Positions 1-8,987 of a stretch of DNA of 64,000 nt are shown piece after piece. The stretch covers positions 1 to 64,000 of the forward strand of contig JAFXKX010000005.1 in NCBI GenBank assembly GCA_017531505.1. The letters are read 5' to 3'. This DNA is from Clostridia bacterium (GTDB lineage Bacteria > Bacillota > Clostridia > Christensenellales > Christensenellaceae). Every line of letters begins with the position of its first letter. Positions within the stretch are counted from its first letter, which is position 1. A model generated the notes under the pieces. It was not told where the DNA came from. It did no database searches and saw nothing but the letters and a program-made list of their open reading frames with translations. Made by a program: the position numbers and the translations under genes.

Positions 1-160
1 AGTTAGAATACAATCTCCAGTGTTTTGATTGTTTTCTTCAAAAAGCAATCTCCTTTAAAATATTTATAATCAAGCCTTTCGGCAGATTATCTTTCAGATA
101 AATTCTTATTTATCGGTTAGTTATATTATAGCAAAACTTGACTAACAAAGAAAGAGAATA
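1..160 (-). other. left-edge leader region, possible 5' end of a leftward gene
   Basis: No complete gene is seen here. Read leftward, there is a TATAAT at 125-130 without a good -35 box. A hairpin with a GCC-GAAA-GGC tip and ATAATC/GATTAT base follows (about 65-91), then an AAAGGAG at 49-55. A TTG at 41 with ideal spacing runs only 12 codons to a TAA at 3-5, while a TTG at 48 stays open to the edge but sits too close to the ribosome-binding site. This may be the leader and start of a gene beyond the window. Confidence 0.3.
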
Positions 161-162
161 TT

Positions 163-200
163 AAAAACACTCACAGTTTTTAAAAAACTGTGAGTGTTTT
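163..200 (-). terminator. terminator after the WYL regulator
   Basis: Long near-perfect inverted repeat, AAAACACTCACAG with CTGTGAGTGTTTT, with A/T tracts on both sides. It lies about 80 nt past the stop of the WYL gene and would end the leftward transcript. Its symmetry lets it work in both directions. Confidence 0.75.
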
Positions 201-282
201 CGTATCTTGTTGTACTGTCCTTTAGAGTACGGCTCGTATGGATGCTCTTTTTTGTTCAATAATTTTGCAGATTATTTTCCAG

Positions 283-1236
283 TTATGCGCGGAATCCATC
301 CACCGCCTCTTGCGGGCCGACGATCTTTACATTCCCTGCCAAGCCAAATACCCATCCGTAAAACTGCGGGCTGATCGCCACCGACACCATTGCCGCCGAG
401 TGCATATCATCGATCGTCATCACGACAATATCCTTACCGAATTTATCCATCATCACACCGATCATGCTGTTTTCAAACTGCAATGTGACCTGTTTCTCCT
501 CACCGCCATACATTCCAAAAGTGCGGCGGGTATATACCGCCATATCCATATCGCGGAACACTTCTTTGCCCATTCGCTCCCGGTCTGAAACGGAGATCTT
601 GTCCATTTTATCCACCCGGTAATGCTTCAGGATATTTGCCTGTGCGTCATAGCCGATCATATAATAGTTTTCATCGTCCCAAGTCAGTGCAAACGGACTG
701 ATATGATACAGTTCGCCGTCCCTGCGGTATTTTTTCCGTTTGTGCTTATCGTATTCAAAATACCGGAAGCAGATCTGCTTATCCTCGGCAATACCGGTAT
801 GAATGGTATCCACATTATAGTAAATACTTTCGTTCATGCTTTTGATACGATTGTGCACATATACCTGACGTTGCAGTTGCTTTGCTTCATGTACACTGGT
901 CAGAGCCATCAATTTCTGTATCAGCGATATGGTCTTTTTCTCGGTAATGAATTTGGATGCCTGCACACTGTCCACTAACAACTTCAGTTCGGGCAATTCG
1001 AAATGTCTCTCACCGATATAATAACCGCCTCTGCCCGTCTTCATATTGACATCCACCCCGAAGGATCGCAGTGCTTCGATATCATCGTACAAGCTCTTCC
1101 GCTCTGCTACGATATCATTGTGTTCCAAAGCCTGCTGTATCTCCTTTATGGTCATCGGATGTTCTTCATCGGTCCGTTTCAACAAAACTTCCTGCAGATG
1201 CAGCAGTTTCAATTTCTGATTCGACCGTTTTGCCAT
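283..1236 (-). CDS. WYL-domain transcriptional regulator
   Basis: DNA-binding regulator of the HTH-WYL family, 317 residues. The N-terminal ~60 residues form a winged helix-turn-helix of the HTH_11/DeoR type. The central WYL region carries YHISPFALTWDDENYYMIGYD-like sequence and a following HYRVDKM strand, the fold thought to bind a ligand or nucleic acid. An upstream in-frame ATG at 1260 is possible, but AGGAGG nine bases before the ATG at 1236 (MAKRSNQK) decides the start. The gene follows malQ on the same strand after a hairpin terminator, so it is the last, possibly partly uncoupled, gene of the glycogen operon. Control of glycogen genes is an inference from position only. Confidence 0.85.
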   Translation of the reverse strand: MAKRSNQKLKLLHLQEVLLKRTDEEHPMTIKEIQQALEHNDIVAERKSLYDDIEALRSFGVDVNMKTGRGGYYIGERHFELPELKLLVDSVQASKFITEKKTISLIQKLMALTSVHEAKQLQRQVYVHNRIKSMNESIYYNVDTIHTGIAEDKQICFRYFEYDKHKRKKYRRDGELYHISPFALTWDDENYYMIGYDAQANILKHYRVDKMDKISVSDRERMGKEVFRDMDMAVYTRRTFGMYGGEEKQVTLQFENSMIGVMMDKFGKDIVVMTIDDMHSAAMVSVAISPQFYGWVFGLAGNVKIVGPQEAVDGFRA

Positions 1237-1255
1237 TTCCTTTTCCCTCCTATAT

Positions 1256-1280
1256 GACAAAACCGCCGTTTTGGGGCGGT
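1256..1280 (-). terminator. terminator between malQ and the WYL gene
   Basis: On the minus strand ACCGCC and GGCGGT pair around a seven-base loop, followed by TTTTGT. It lies just past the malQ stop and only about 20 nt before the WYL start. WYL expression therefore probably depends on read-through or on a promoter inside malQ. Confidence 0.65.
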
Positions 1281-1290
1281 CTGTCGTCGT

Positions 1291-2826
1291 TTATTCCTCA
1301 CACAGATGGAATGCATTTGTTCTGCAATAAATTGTATTCAAATGGAATAACCACTCTGTATCCACCTCTGCCAGCGCCTGCTCTGTCAGACGATAACACC
1401 AGTTTCCCTCCGGCTTTCCCGGAATATTCATACGCGTATCTGCGCCGTATCCGCACAAATCCTGCATCGGGGCAATCACAATACACGCAGGCGACTGCCA
1501 CAAAGTACGCAGCATTGCTCTCACGCTGCCGCTCTGCGGGCCGCCTTTCTGCCATGCATCACCCGCTTCGGTATACCCACAATACGCCAATGCAAAAGCC
1601 CGCTCTTCCGGCACTGCTTCCCACAAATATCCGAGTGAAGTATTGTTGTCATGGGTGCCGGTATAGGCAACACAATTTTTCTCATACTGATGGGGGAGAT
1701 GTATACTTTCATGCGCAGTATCAAAGGCAAACTGCATAACACGCATACCCGGCAAACCTGTTTGTTTGAGGAATGCGCGTACTTTATCATCGATAATGCC
1801 CAGATCCTCTGCAATAATGGGGGCCTTGCCCAATCTTCTGCGGATCGCGCGGAACAACTTCATACCCGGGCCAGGCAGCCATTTGCCTTCCTTGGCACTC
1901 TCGCTGCCTGCAGGAATTCCCCAGAAGCTCTCAAATGCACGGAAATGATCTACACGAACACCGTGGCACAATTCCAACTGCCAACGCAGACGATCGATCC
2001 ACCAGCGGAATTTATCTGCCTCCATTGCCTGCCAGTCATACAGCGGGTTTCCCCATAACTGGCCTTCTTCGCTGAAATAGTCCGGCGGAGTACCTGCCAC
2101 CAGAGACGGCTGCGCCTGCTCATCCAGCAAAAACAATTCCCGATGCGCCCAGATATCGGCACTGTCCAGTGCTACATAGATAGGCATATCTCCGATCAAA
2201 GAGATCTCCATCTGCTCAAGCTCCGCCTTCAGCGCAGTCCACTGTTTATAAAACAGATACTGGATAAATACCCAGAAATCAACTTGCTCTTTGTTTGTCT
2301 TTCTATACTTTGCTACGGCCTTTGTGTCATGCTTGCTCAATGCTTCATCCGGCCATTCCCAAAAGGGAAGTTCTGCATACTGCGTACGCAGTGCCATAAA
2401 GCAGGCATATTCTTCTACCCACTTGTTTTTCTTTGCAAAGGCTGCTACCTCCATCAGCATTTGTGCATCTGCACGGGTATAAGCCTTTTCCAGCAGCGGC
2501 ATACGGGTTTCTTTCAGCCACGCATAGTCTGTGCTGTAGGGTTCACCGGTATATTTCGCCTGTTCTGCCTCTTGCTCGGTCAACAGCCCATCTGCTGCCA
2601 GACCGCGGGGATCGATATACCATACATTCCCCGCAAAGGCAGAGATACTGGTATAAGGAGAATTGCCGGCGCCCGGCTGCACCGTGGGCAGTATCTGCCA
2701 ACAGTGCATACCGGCCTGTTGCATACGGCGTGCAAAGGCAATTGCTTCCTCGCCCAATACACCGCACCCATAAGGGCCGGGCAAAGAAGAGATATTCAAC
2801 AATACCCCTGAAGTTCTTTCAAACAT
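1291..2826 (-). CDS. malQ: 4-alpha-glucanotransferase (amylomaltase)
   Basis: GH77 enzyme that transfers alpha-1,4-glucan segments between maltooligosaccharides and releases glucose; cytoplasmic. The protein has 511 residues, the normal bacterial MalQ length. Visible motifs are GDMPIYVALDSADIW near residue 212, the nucleophile in RVDHFR near 293, the general acid in IIAEDLG near 340 and GTHDNNT near 392. The N terminus GVLLNISSLPGPYGCG is typical of the family. It starts 3 nt after the phosphoglucomutase stop, so the two are translationally close. In this operon it would recycle the short glucans left by glycogen phosphorylase and the GH13 amylase. Confidence 0.96.
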   Translation of the reverse strand: MFERTSGVLLNISSLPGPYGCGVLGEEAIAFARRMQQAGMHCWQILPTVQPGAGNSPYTSISAFAGNVWYIDPRGLAADGLLTEQEAEQAKYTGEPYSTDYAWLKETRMPLLEKAYTRADAQMLMEVAAFAKKNKWVEEYACFMALRTQYAELPFWEWPDEALSKHDTKAVAKYRKTNKEQVDFWVFIQYLFYKQWTALKAELEQMEISLIGDMPIYVALDSADIWAHRELFLLDEQAQPSLVAGTPPDYFSEEGQLWGNPLYDWQAMEADKFRWWIDRLRWQLELCHGVRVDHFRAFESFWGIPAGSESAKEGKWLPGPGMKLFRAIRRRLGKAPIIAEDLGIIDDKVRAFLKQTGLPGMRVMQFAFDTAHESIHLPHQYEKNCVAYTGTHDNNTSLGYLWEAVPEERAFALAYCGYTEAGDAWQKGGPQSGSVRAMLRTLWQSPACIVIAPMQDLCGYGADTRMNIPGKPEGNWCYRLTEQALAEVDTEWLFHLNTIYCRTNAFHLCEE

Positions 2827-2829
2827 AAA

Positions 2830-4554
2830 TTATACTCCGATCAGCTGTTTGCCCGCATCTACCAGCATCTGCTTCTTCTGTTCGCAGGCTTCCTGTGTCT
2901 CGGCGCTGGCCATGATATACAGCTTAATTTTGGGTTCGGTACCGGAAGGACGCACGATCAAAGAAGAACCTTCTTCCAATTCATAGTACATTACATCAGA
3001 GGTAGGAAGACCGGTAGGCTCACTCTTACCGTCTGCCATATCGGTAATGGTGCCAGACAGATAATCTCTTACACGGCTGACCTTCAGACCTGCCAACTCT
3101 GCAATGCTCTCTTTACGCAGTTTTACGCCTACTGCCTTGATCTTCTCCAGTCCATCCAGACCGGGCATGGTGATAGATACGACCTGCTCACCAAACCAAC
3201 CGTAAGCTTCGTACAGATCCTGCATACCTTCATACAGGCTCTTACCCTGCGTACGATACCAACAAGCCATTTCACAAACCAGCATAGAAGCAACGATTGC
3301 ATCTTTATCGCGGGCATACGTCCCTGCCAAATAACCGTAGCTTTCTTCAAAACCAAACAAATAGGTATATTCACCTGTCTGCTCAAATTCTTTGATCTTT
3401 TCACCGATAAACTTAAAGCCGGTCAATACATCCATCAGCGTAACGCCCTGTTTTTCACAAACGGCTTTTGCCATATTGGTGGTAACAATGCTCTTGATCA
3501 CTGCGCTGTTATCTGCCAGCGTACCCAGTTCTCTGCGGCGACGGATCAGGTAATCCAGCAGCAATACGCCAACCTGATTACCGCTCAGCGTTACATACTG
3601 GCCATCCAGACGACGTACTACAATACCGCAGCGGTCTGCATCCGGGTCTGTACCGATAATCAAGTCGATATTCTGCTCCTGTGCCATACGGATCGCTTCG
3701 GTGAAGCCTTCTTTGTCTTCGGGATTCGGAGACTTTACGGTGGGGAAGTTGCCGTTGATTTCCATCTGGCTGGGTACAGTCAGCACGTGCTTCATACCCA
3801 TACGTTTCAACACCTCGGGTACCAGACGATAGCCTGCACCGTGGAAAGGCGTATAAATGATCTTGAACTGATCCGCATTCTGTGCAACTACTTCACTGCC
3901 GATAGACTGTTCCAGCACTTTTGCCAGATACTTGTCATCCATTTCGGTACTCAGCATCGTGACCCAACCGTCTGCCTTTGCCTGTTCCAGCGAACAAACT
4001 TTTACGTCTTCAAAGATGTCGATCTCTTTCAAGCGTGCAGAGATCTGTGCGGCATGATTGGGGGGCAGCTGTGCACCGTCTTCCCAGTATACTTTATAGC
4101 CATTGTATTCCTTGGGGTTATGGCTTGCGGTAATATTGATGCCGGCAATACAGCCCAGTTCACGCAATGCAAAAGACAATTCCGGAACGGGGCGCAATTC
4201 ATCAAACAAGAAGGACTTGATGCCGTTTGCAGCCAATACCCCTGCCACTTCCGCAGCAAATTCAGGGCTCATGTTACGGCTGTCGTATGCAATACATACC
4301 CCTCTGTCCTGACCGCCGCTGCCATTGATCAGATCTGCCAATCCCTGCGTCGTATAGCGGACGGTATAGATATTCATCATGTTCAGACCGGCACCCAGCA
4401 AACCACGCAGGCCTGCCGTACCAAAGTCCAGCATTTTAATAAAGCGATACTCTTTCTGCTCCTCATTGTTTGCCAATGCGTGCAGTTCTTCTTTGGTCTG
4501 TTCATCTACTACAGGGCTTGCCAGCCATGCCTCATATGCCTGCTGATACGTCAT
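2830..4554 (-). CDS. phosphoglucomutase / phosphomannomutase
   Basis: Alpha-D-phosphohexomutase that interconverts glucose 1-phosphate and glucose 6-phosphate, linking glycogen to glycolysis. About 574 residues, the size of the long PgcA/Pgm type. The phosphoserine loop TASHNPKEYNGYK lies near residue 143, the metal loop GTDPDADRCG near 305, the sugar-recognition FGFEESYGY near 400 and the phosphate-binding RPSGTEPKIKLY near 538. All four motifs are intact. Two tandem ATGs (4557 and 4554) follow GAGGA; the second is better spaced and is used here. Its place between the GH13 amylase and malQ fits glycogen turnover. Confidence 0.95.
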   Translation of the reverse strand: MTYQQAYEAWLASPVVDEQTKEELHALANNEEQKEYRFIKMLDFGTAGLRGLLGAGLNMMNIYTVRYTTQGLADLINGSGGQDRGVCIAYDSRNMSPEFAAEVAGVLAANGIKSFLFDELRPVPELSFALRELGCIAGINITASHNPKEYNGYKVYWEDGAQLPPNHAAQISARLKEIDIFEDVKVCSLEQAKADGWVTMLSTEMDDKYLAKVLEQSIGSEVVAQNADQFKIIYTPFHGAGYRLVPEVLKRMGMKHVLTVPSQMEINGNFPTVKSPNPEDKEGFTEAIRMAQEQNIDLIIGTDPDADRCGIVVRRLDGQYVTLSGNQVGVLLLDYLIRRRRELGTLADNSAVIKSIVTTNMAKAVCEKQGVTLMDVLTGFKFIGEKIKEFEQTGEYTYLFGFEESYGYLAGTYARDKDAIVASMLVCEMACWYRTQGKSLYEGMQDLYEAYGWFGEQVVSITMPGLDGLEKIKAVGVKLRKESIAELAGLKVSRVRDYLSGTITDMADGKSEPTGLPTSDVMYYELEEGSSLIVRPSGTEPKIKLYIMASAETQEACEQKKQMLVDAGKQLIGV

Positions 4555-4596
4555 CATTTCCTCTTTTCTGTGATATACACGTGTGATAGTTGATTC

Positions 4597-6471
4597 TTAC
4601 AGATATAATCCACCAAGCGGCTGCTGGGATGCTTTATTAAAGTAAAGCCCACCTGCACCCGGCTTGAGTGTAAACTCTTTTTTGGGTCTGCCTGTCAGAA
4701 GATTTTCATAATAGCGATCCAAGGGCAGCGTCACAGGTTTGTCAGACAGATTTACACCCACTAACAATCGACCGTTTTTGTCACTTCGTTCAAAAACAAA
4801 ACAACCATCCTCTGCCAATACCGTTCGATAAGCGCCTTCTTTCAGCACAGCCAATTTTGCACGCAGTTTTCCCAACTTGCGGTACCATGCCAAAAGTCTC
4901 GGATTTTCCTGCCCCCACGGATAACAGCCGCGATTGAAAGGATCTTTGCAGCCCTGCAGCCCCGCTTCATCACCATAATAGATGCAAGGGACACCGGGCA
5001 AAAACATTTGCAGCAAACTTGCCAACTTGAGCAACGCCTCGCTCTTGGCATACTGTGCATCACTCAGCACAAAACCTGCCTGCCCGATACGATCCGGCGG
5101 CAATTCTACACCTGCCAGCATCGTCATGGTACGAGGAGTATCGTGAGTCCCCAACGCATTCATCAGACAAGCCAATGTCTGCGGCGGGTAATTTTCACAA
5201 AGAGTTTCCACCGTTTCTGCCAGATACGCAGCGTCTTTATGCACAATGAACCGCAGTAAACCATCCCGCAGGGGATAATTCATTACGCTATCCAGCTGTT
5301 TTCCTTCAAAATAATGTCTGCGGCTGTCGTATGCGATCTTATTGGATGCATCTTCCCATACTTCACCGATGATCAGTGCATCCTGTTTTTCGGCTATTGC
5401 AGCTGCTTTGATCTTTTCTACAAAAGCATCCGGCAGCTCATCCACTACATCCAGGCGCCAACCGGATGCCCCTGCCCGCAGCCACTTGCGGACAACGCCG
5501 TCTTTGCCTGTGATAAATTCCTGAAATTCAGGATTGTTCTCTTCTACCTGCGGCAGGGTATGGATCCCCCACCAGCTCTGATAATCATCCGGGTATTCCA
5601 CAAAACGATACCAATCATAATAGAGAGATTCCTTAGATTGATATGCACCCAGACTATCATAAGTACCCTTTTTATTAAAATAAATAGAATCCGACCCGGT
5701 ATGATTGAATACGCCGTCCAATATTACACGCATACCGTTCTTTTTTGCCTTTTCGCAAAGATCGCGGAAATCCTGTTCGGTGCCGAACATTTCATCGATC
5801 TGCATATAATCGCCGGTATCGTACTTGTGATTGGAATACGCCTTGAATACCGGACTCAGATAAATACAAGTGACACCGAGGCTGGATAAATACCGTAATT
5901 TCGCAGCAACGCCCTTCAGGTTTCCGCCAAAAAAATCACAGTTTAATATCTCACCCTTAGCATCCGGCAGATAATCGGGCTGTTCGCCCCATGTTTCGTG
6001 CCAGTGAATATCTTCCCGCTTTGGCGTTTCTCCGCTGCGGAAAAAGCGATCTACAAATACATGATAGTAAGTCCCGCCCTTGATCCATGCGGGAGTCTCA
6101 TAAGTACTGCTATATACACTCAACTGCCAGGAATCAGGATTCTGCGTCAGCACCGCTTCTCTGCCGGATTTACCTGCGTACAAAACGCCTTCGATTCCTT
6201 CCAATTTAAAATGATACCAATATAATCCGACAGGCTGCGCCGGAATTGCGCCTTCGTATCGATCATATCTTCCCTCCAGGCCTGTCCACCGGAGCGGATA
6301 ATACATAGTATTGCCGGTCGCATCACACAACACAGCAATTTCTGCTTTTGCGATACCCAGTCTGCGTGAAAGCAGCAGTTTGCAGGATACCTCCTGCGTA
6401 TCGGGTACCGGCCCTACAGGCATACGATACTCCCGCAAACGGGAGTGAAAGATCACCTGTTTTTCTGCCAT
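4597..6471 (-). CDS. GH13 alpha-amylase family protein (neopullulanase/cyclomaltodextrinase-like)
   Basis: Retaining alpha-glucan hydrolase of GH13, 624 residues. An N-terminal beta-rich domain of about 120 residues precedes the barrel, as in neopullulanase and maltogenic amylases. Catalytic regions are complete: DGVFNHTG (region I), GWRLDVVDE with the nucleophile (region II), IIGEVWED with the acid/base (region III) and GTHDTPR (region IV). There is no signal peptide, so it should act on intracellular glycogen or maltodextrins. A good AAGGAG precedes the ATG. It sits between glgP and pgm in one leftward operon. The exact substrate (pullulan, cyclodextrin or branched dextrin) cannot be told from sequence alone. 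Confidence 0.92.
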   Translation of the reverse strand: MAEKQVIFHSRLREYRMPVGPVPDTQEVSCKLLLSRRLGIAKAEIAVLCDATGNTMYYPLRWTGLEGRYDRYEGAIPAQPVGLYWYHFKLEGIEGVLYAGKSGREAVLTQNPDSWQLSVYSSTYETPAWIKGGTYYHVFVDRFFRSGETPKREDIHWHETWGEQPDYLPDAKGEILNCDFFGGNLKGVAAKLRYLSSLGVTCIYLSPVFKAYSNHKYDTGDYMQIDEMFGTEQDFRDLCEKAKKNGMRVILDGVFNHTGSDSIYFNKKGTYDSLGAYQSKESLYYDWYRFVEYPDDYQSWWGIHTLPQVEENNPEFQEFITGKDGVVRKWLRAGASGWRLDVVDELPDAFVEKIKAAAIAEKQDALIIGEVWEDASNKIAYDSRRHYFEGKQLDSVMNYPLRDGLLRFIVHKDAAYLAETVETLCENYPPQTLACLMNALGTHDTPRTMTMLAGVELPPDRIGQAGFVLSDAQYAKSEALLKLASLLQMFLPGVPCIYYGDEAGLQGCKDPFNRGCYPWGQENPRLLAWYRKLGKLRAKLAVLKEGAYRTVLAEDGCFVFERSDKNGRLLVGVNLSDKPVTLPLDRYYENLLTGRPKKEFTLKPGAGGLYFNKASQQPLGGLYL

Positions 6472-6526
6472 AAATATCTCCTTATGGACGCAAAGCAGCC
6501 GAAGCTGCTTTGCGAACGATGTTATT

Positions 6527-8949
6527 TTATTTTACCGGCTGGATGTTCCAGATCCGATCCGCATATTCACGGATCGCGCGGTCGGCCGCAAATCTGCCGG
6601 CCTTTGCAATATTGATCAGGGATTTCTTATTCCACAGCATACGATCTTCATACAGTTTTGCTACTTCGTCATGTGCCCGACAATAATCAGTAAAGTCTGC
6701 CATACACATATACGGATCGGCTACACCATAGTTGCCTACCATGAGGTACTGATGGATATTGCTGAAGTCCATACTTGCAAAGCCTTTCTTCAGGCGCTCA
6801 ACTGCGCGCTCCAGACGGGCATCCTGCTGATAGTAGTGGCTGGGGGAATATCCTTTACGCCATACTTCTTCCACTTCGTCTGCATGCAGACCAAACAGGA
6901 AGATGTTGTCTTCCCCGACTTCTTCCGTCATTTCTACGTTTGCACCGTCCAGTGTACCGATGGTCAGCGCGCCATTGATCATCAGTTTCATGTTGCCGGT
7001 ACCGGATGCTTCCTTACCTGCCAGAGAGATCTGCTCACTCAATTCTGCAGCGGGCATCATATACTCTGCCATAGTTGCACAATAGTTTTCCAGGAACACT
7101 ACGCGCAGCTTCTCGCGGATCTTGGGATTTGCCTCGATTTCTTTGCTGAGATAGCAAATCAGTTTGATGATCTGTTTTGCCATATCATAACCGGGAGCAG
7201 CTTTTGCAGCAAAGAAGTATGTTTCGGGGCGAATATCCATATCCGGATCTGCCAACAACATCTGATATCTGGAGATCAGGCGCAGCGCATTGAGCAGCTG
7301 ACGCTTGTATTCGTGCAGACGCTTTGCCTGTACGATAAATACCGATTCCGGATTGACTGCAACACCGTTGGTCTTTGCAACACGCTCTGCGAAACGCACC
7401 TTATTCTGATACTTGATCTCTTCCAGGCGCTTAAGCACTGTCTGATCATCCTGATATTTGAGGAAATCGCCCAGTACTTCAGGGTTGTGTCTGTAATCTG
7501 GTCCGATACACTCATCCAACAACGCGGTCAGGCCGGGGTTGGACTGACACAGCCAACGACGGTGTGCAATACCGTTGGTAATACCGATAAACTTATCCGG
7601 CGTGATTTCTGCATAATCCTTAAATACATCATTTTTGATGATGTTTGCATGCAGCATAGATACACCGTTGACATGGTGAGAGCCTACCACGCTCAGATTT
7701 GCCATACGGATCTGTCCGCCGGAAATCAAAGCCATACGCTCGATACGGTCCCAGTCACCGGGATAGCGCTGCCACAGGTCGCCGCAGAAACGCTGATTCA
7801 ATTCGTTGATGATCGCCCAGATACGGGGCAGTCTGCGCTGCAGCAGATCTTCCGGCCATTTTCCAAAGCTTCTGCCAGAATGGTATGGTTGGTATATGCC
7901 AGCGTCTTCTTGACAACATTGAATGCATCGTCCCAAGTATAGCCATACTCATCCATCAGGATACGCATCATTTCCGGAATACACATTGCCGGATGGGTAT
8001 CATTGATATGAATAGCAACCTTATCCTCAAAGCCTGCCAGCGAACCATGCTGGTTGATGTAGTCTCTGAAAATATTCTGGATCGAAGCAGATACCAGGAA
8101 GTACCCCTGCTTGAGACGCAGAGACTTGCCTTCGAAATGGTTATCTGCAGGATACAATACCTTGGAGATCATTTCGGCGTTGGTATTTTCCAATGCAGCA
8201 CGGGCATAGTCGCCGCTTGCAAAAGAATCCATATCAAAGTTACGGATATCTCTTGCACGCCACAAACGCAGCAAAGCTACTGCCTCGGAATTTTCACCGG
8301 ACACCATCATGTCATAGGGCACAGCTTCTACCTCTTCATAGTCTACATGCTTCGCACGCATACCCTCGGGCGTCCACTCCTCTTCAATACGGCCATTAAA
8401 GCGTACCTGGAAGGAAAGGTCCGTCCGGGGCTGGAGCCATACCTGACCGCCGGGCAGCCAGATATCGGGCATTTCGATCTGCCAGCCATCTACCAGTTTC
8501 TGGCGGAACAGGCCATATTCATAACGAATGGAAAAACCGGTCGCACTGTAGCCCAATGTTGCCAGAGAATCCATGAAGCATGCCGCCAAACGACCCAAGC
8601 CACCATTACCCAGACCGGGATCCGGCTCCTGCTCATAAAGGTCTTCCAAATCGACTTCCACTTCACCCAATACATCGCGGAATGTATCTGTCAGTCCCAG
8701 GTTGTACAAGTTGTTCTTCAGTGAGCGGCCCATCAGGAACTCCATACACATATAATATCCCTGCTTGGAATCCTGTTCGCGTACCTTCTTGCGGAACGCG
8801 CTCCGCTTTTCCAGCAGCACTTCACGGATGATCATTGCAGATGCCTTATACAGCTGTTCTGCAGATGCCTCTTTGATATTGCAGCCAAAATACACGGAAA
8901 GTGTTTCCTGTAATTTACGCTTGATTTCGCCCTTCGTTAAGTTCATCAT
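6527..8949 (-). pseudogene. glgP: glycogen phosphorylase, reading frame interrupted by an apparent 1-nt deletion
   Basis: GT35 enzyme releasing glucose 1-phosphate from glycogen. The first 363 codons (from 8949) carry the N-terminal half with GLGNGGLGRLAACFMDS. The second half (to 6527, about 444 codons) carries the pyridoxal-phosphate site KEASGTGNMK and GALTIGTLDGANVEM. The two halves lie in different frames. At 7859-7862 the coding strand has GAAAATGGCCG, where the family expects an AEALEKWPEDLL-type sequence; one extra A would restore a continuous protein of about 807 residues, the normal length. No slippery heptamer is present, so a real mutation or a sequencing or assembly indel is likelier than programmed frameshifting. 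The unshifted frame stops at 7798. Confidence 0.9.
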
Positions 8950-8987
8950 TTAGTCGTTCGTCTCTCTTTCTGTTCTTCTTTGCCGCA

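Noticed and set aside
7855-7870. Programmed -1 frameshift in glgP
   Set aside because: The site GAAAATGG lacks a slippery heptamer of the X XXY YYZ kind, and no downstream stimulatory hairpin was seen. An indel is more likely.
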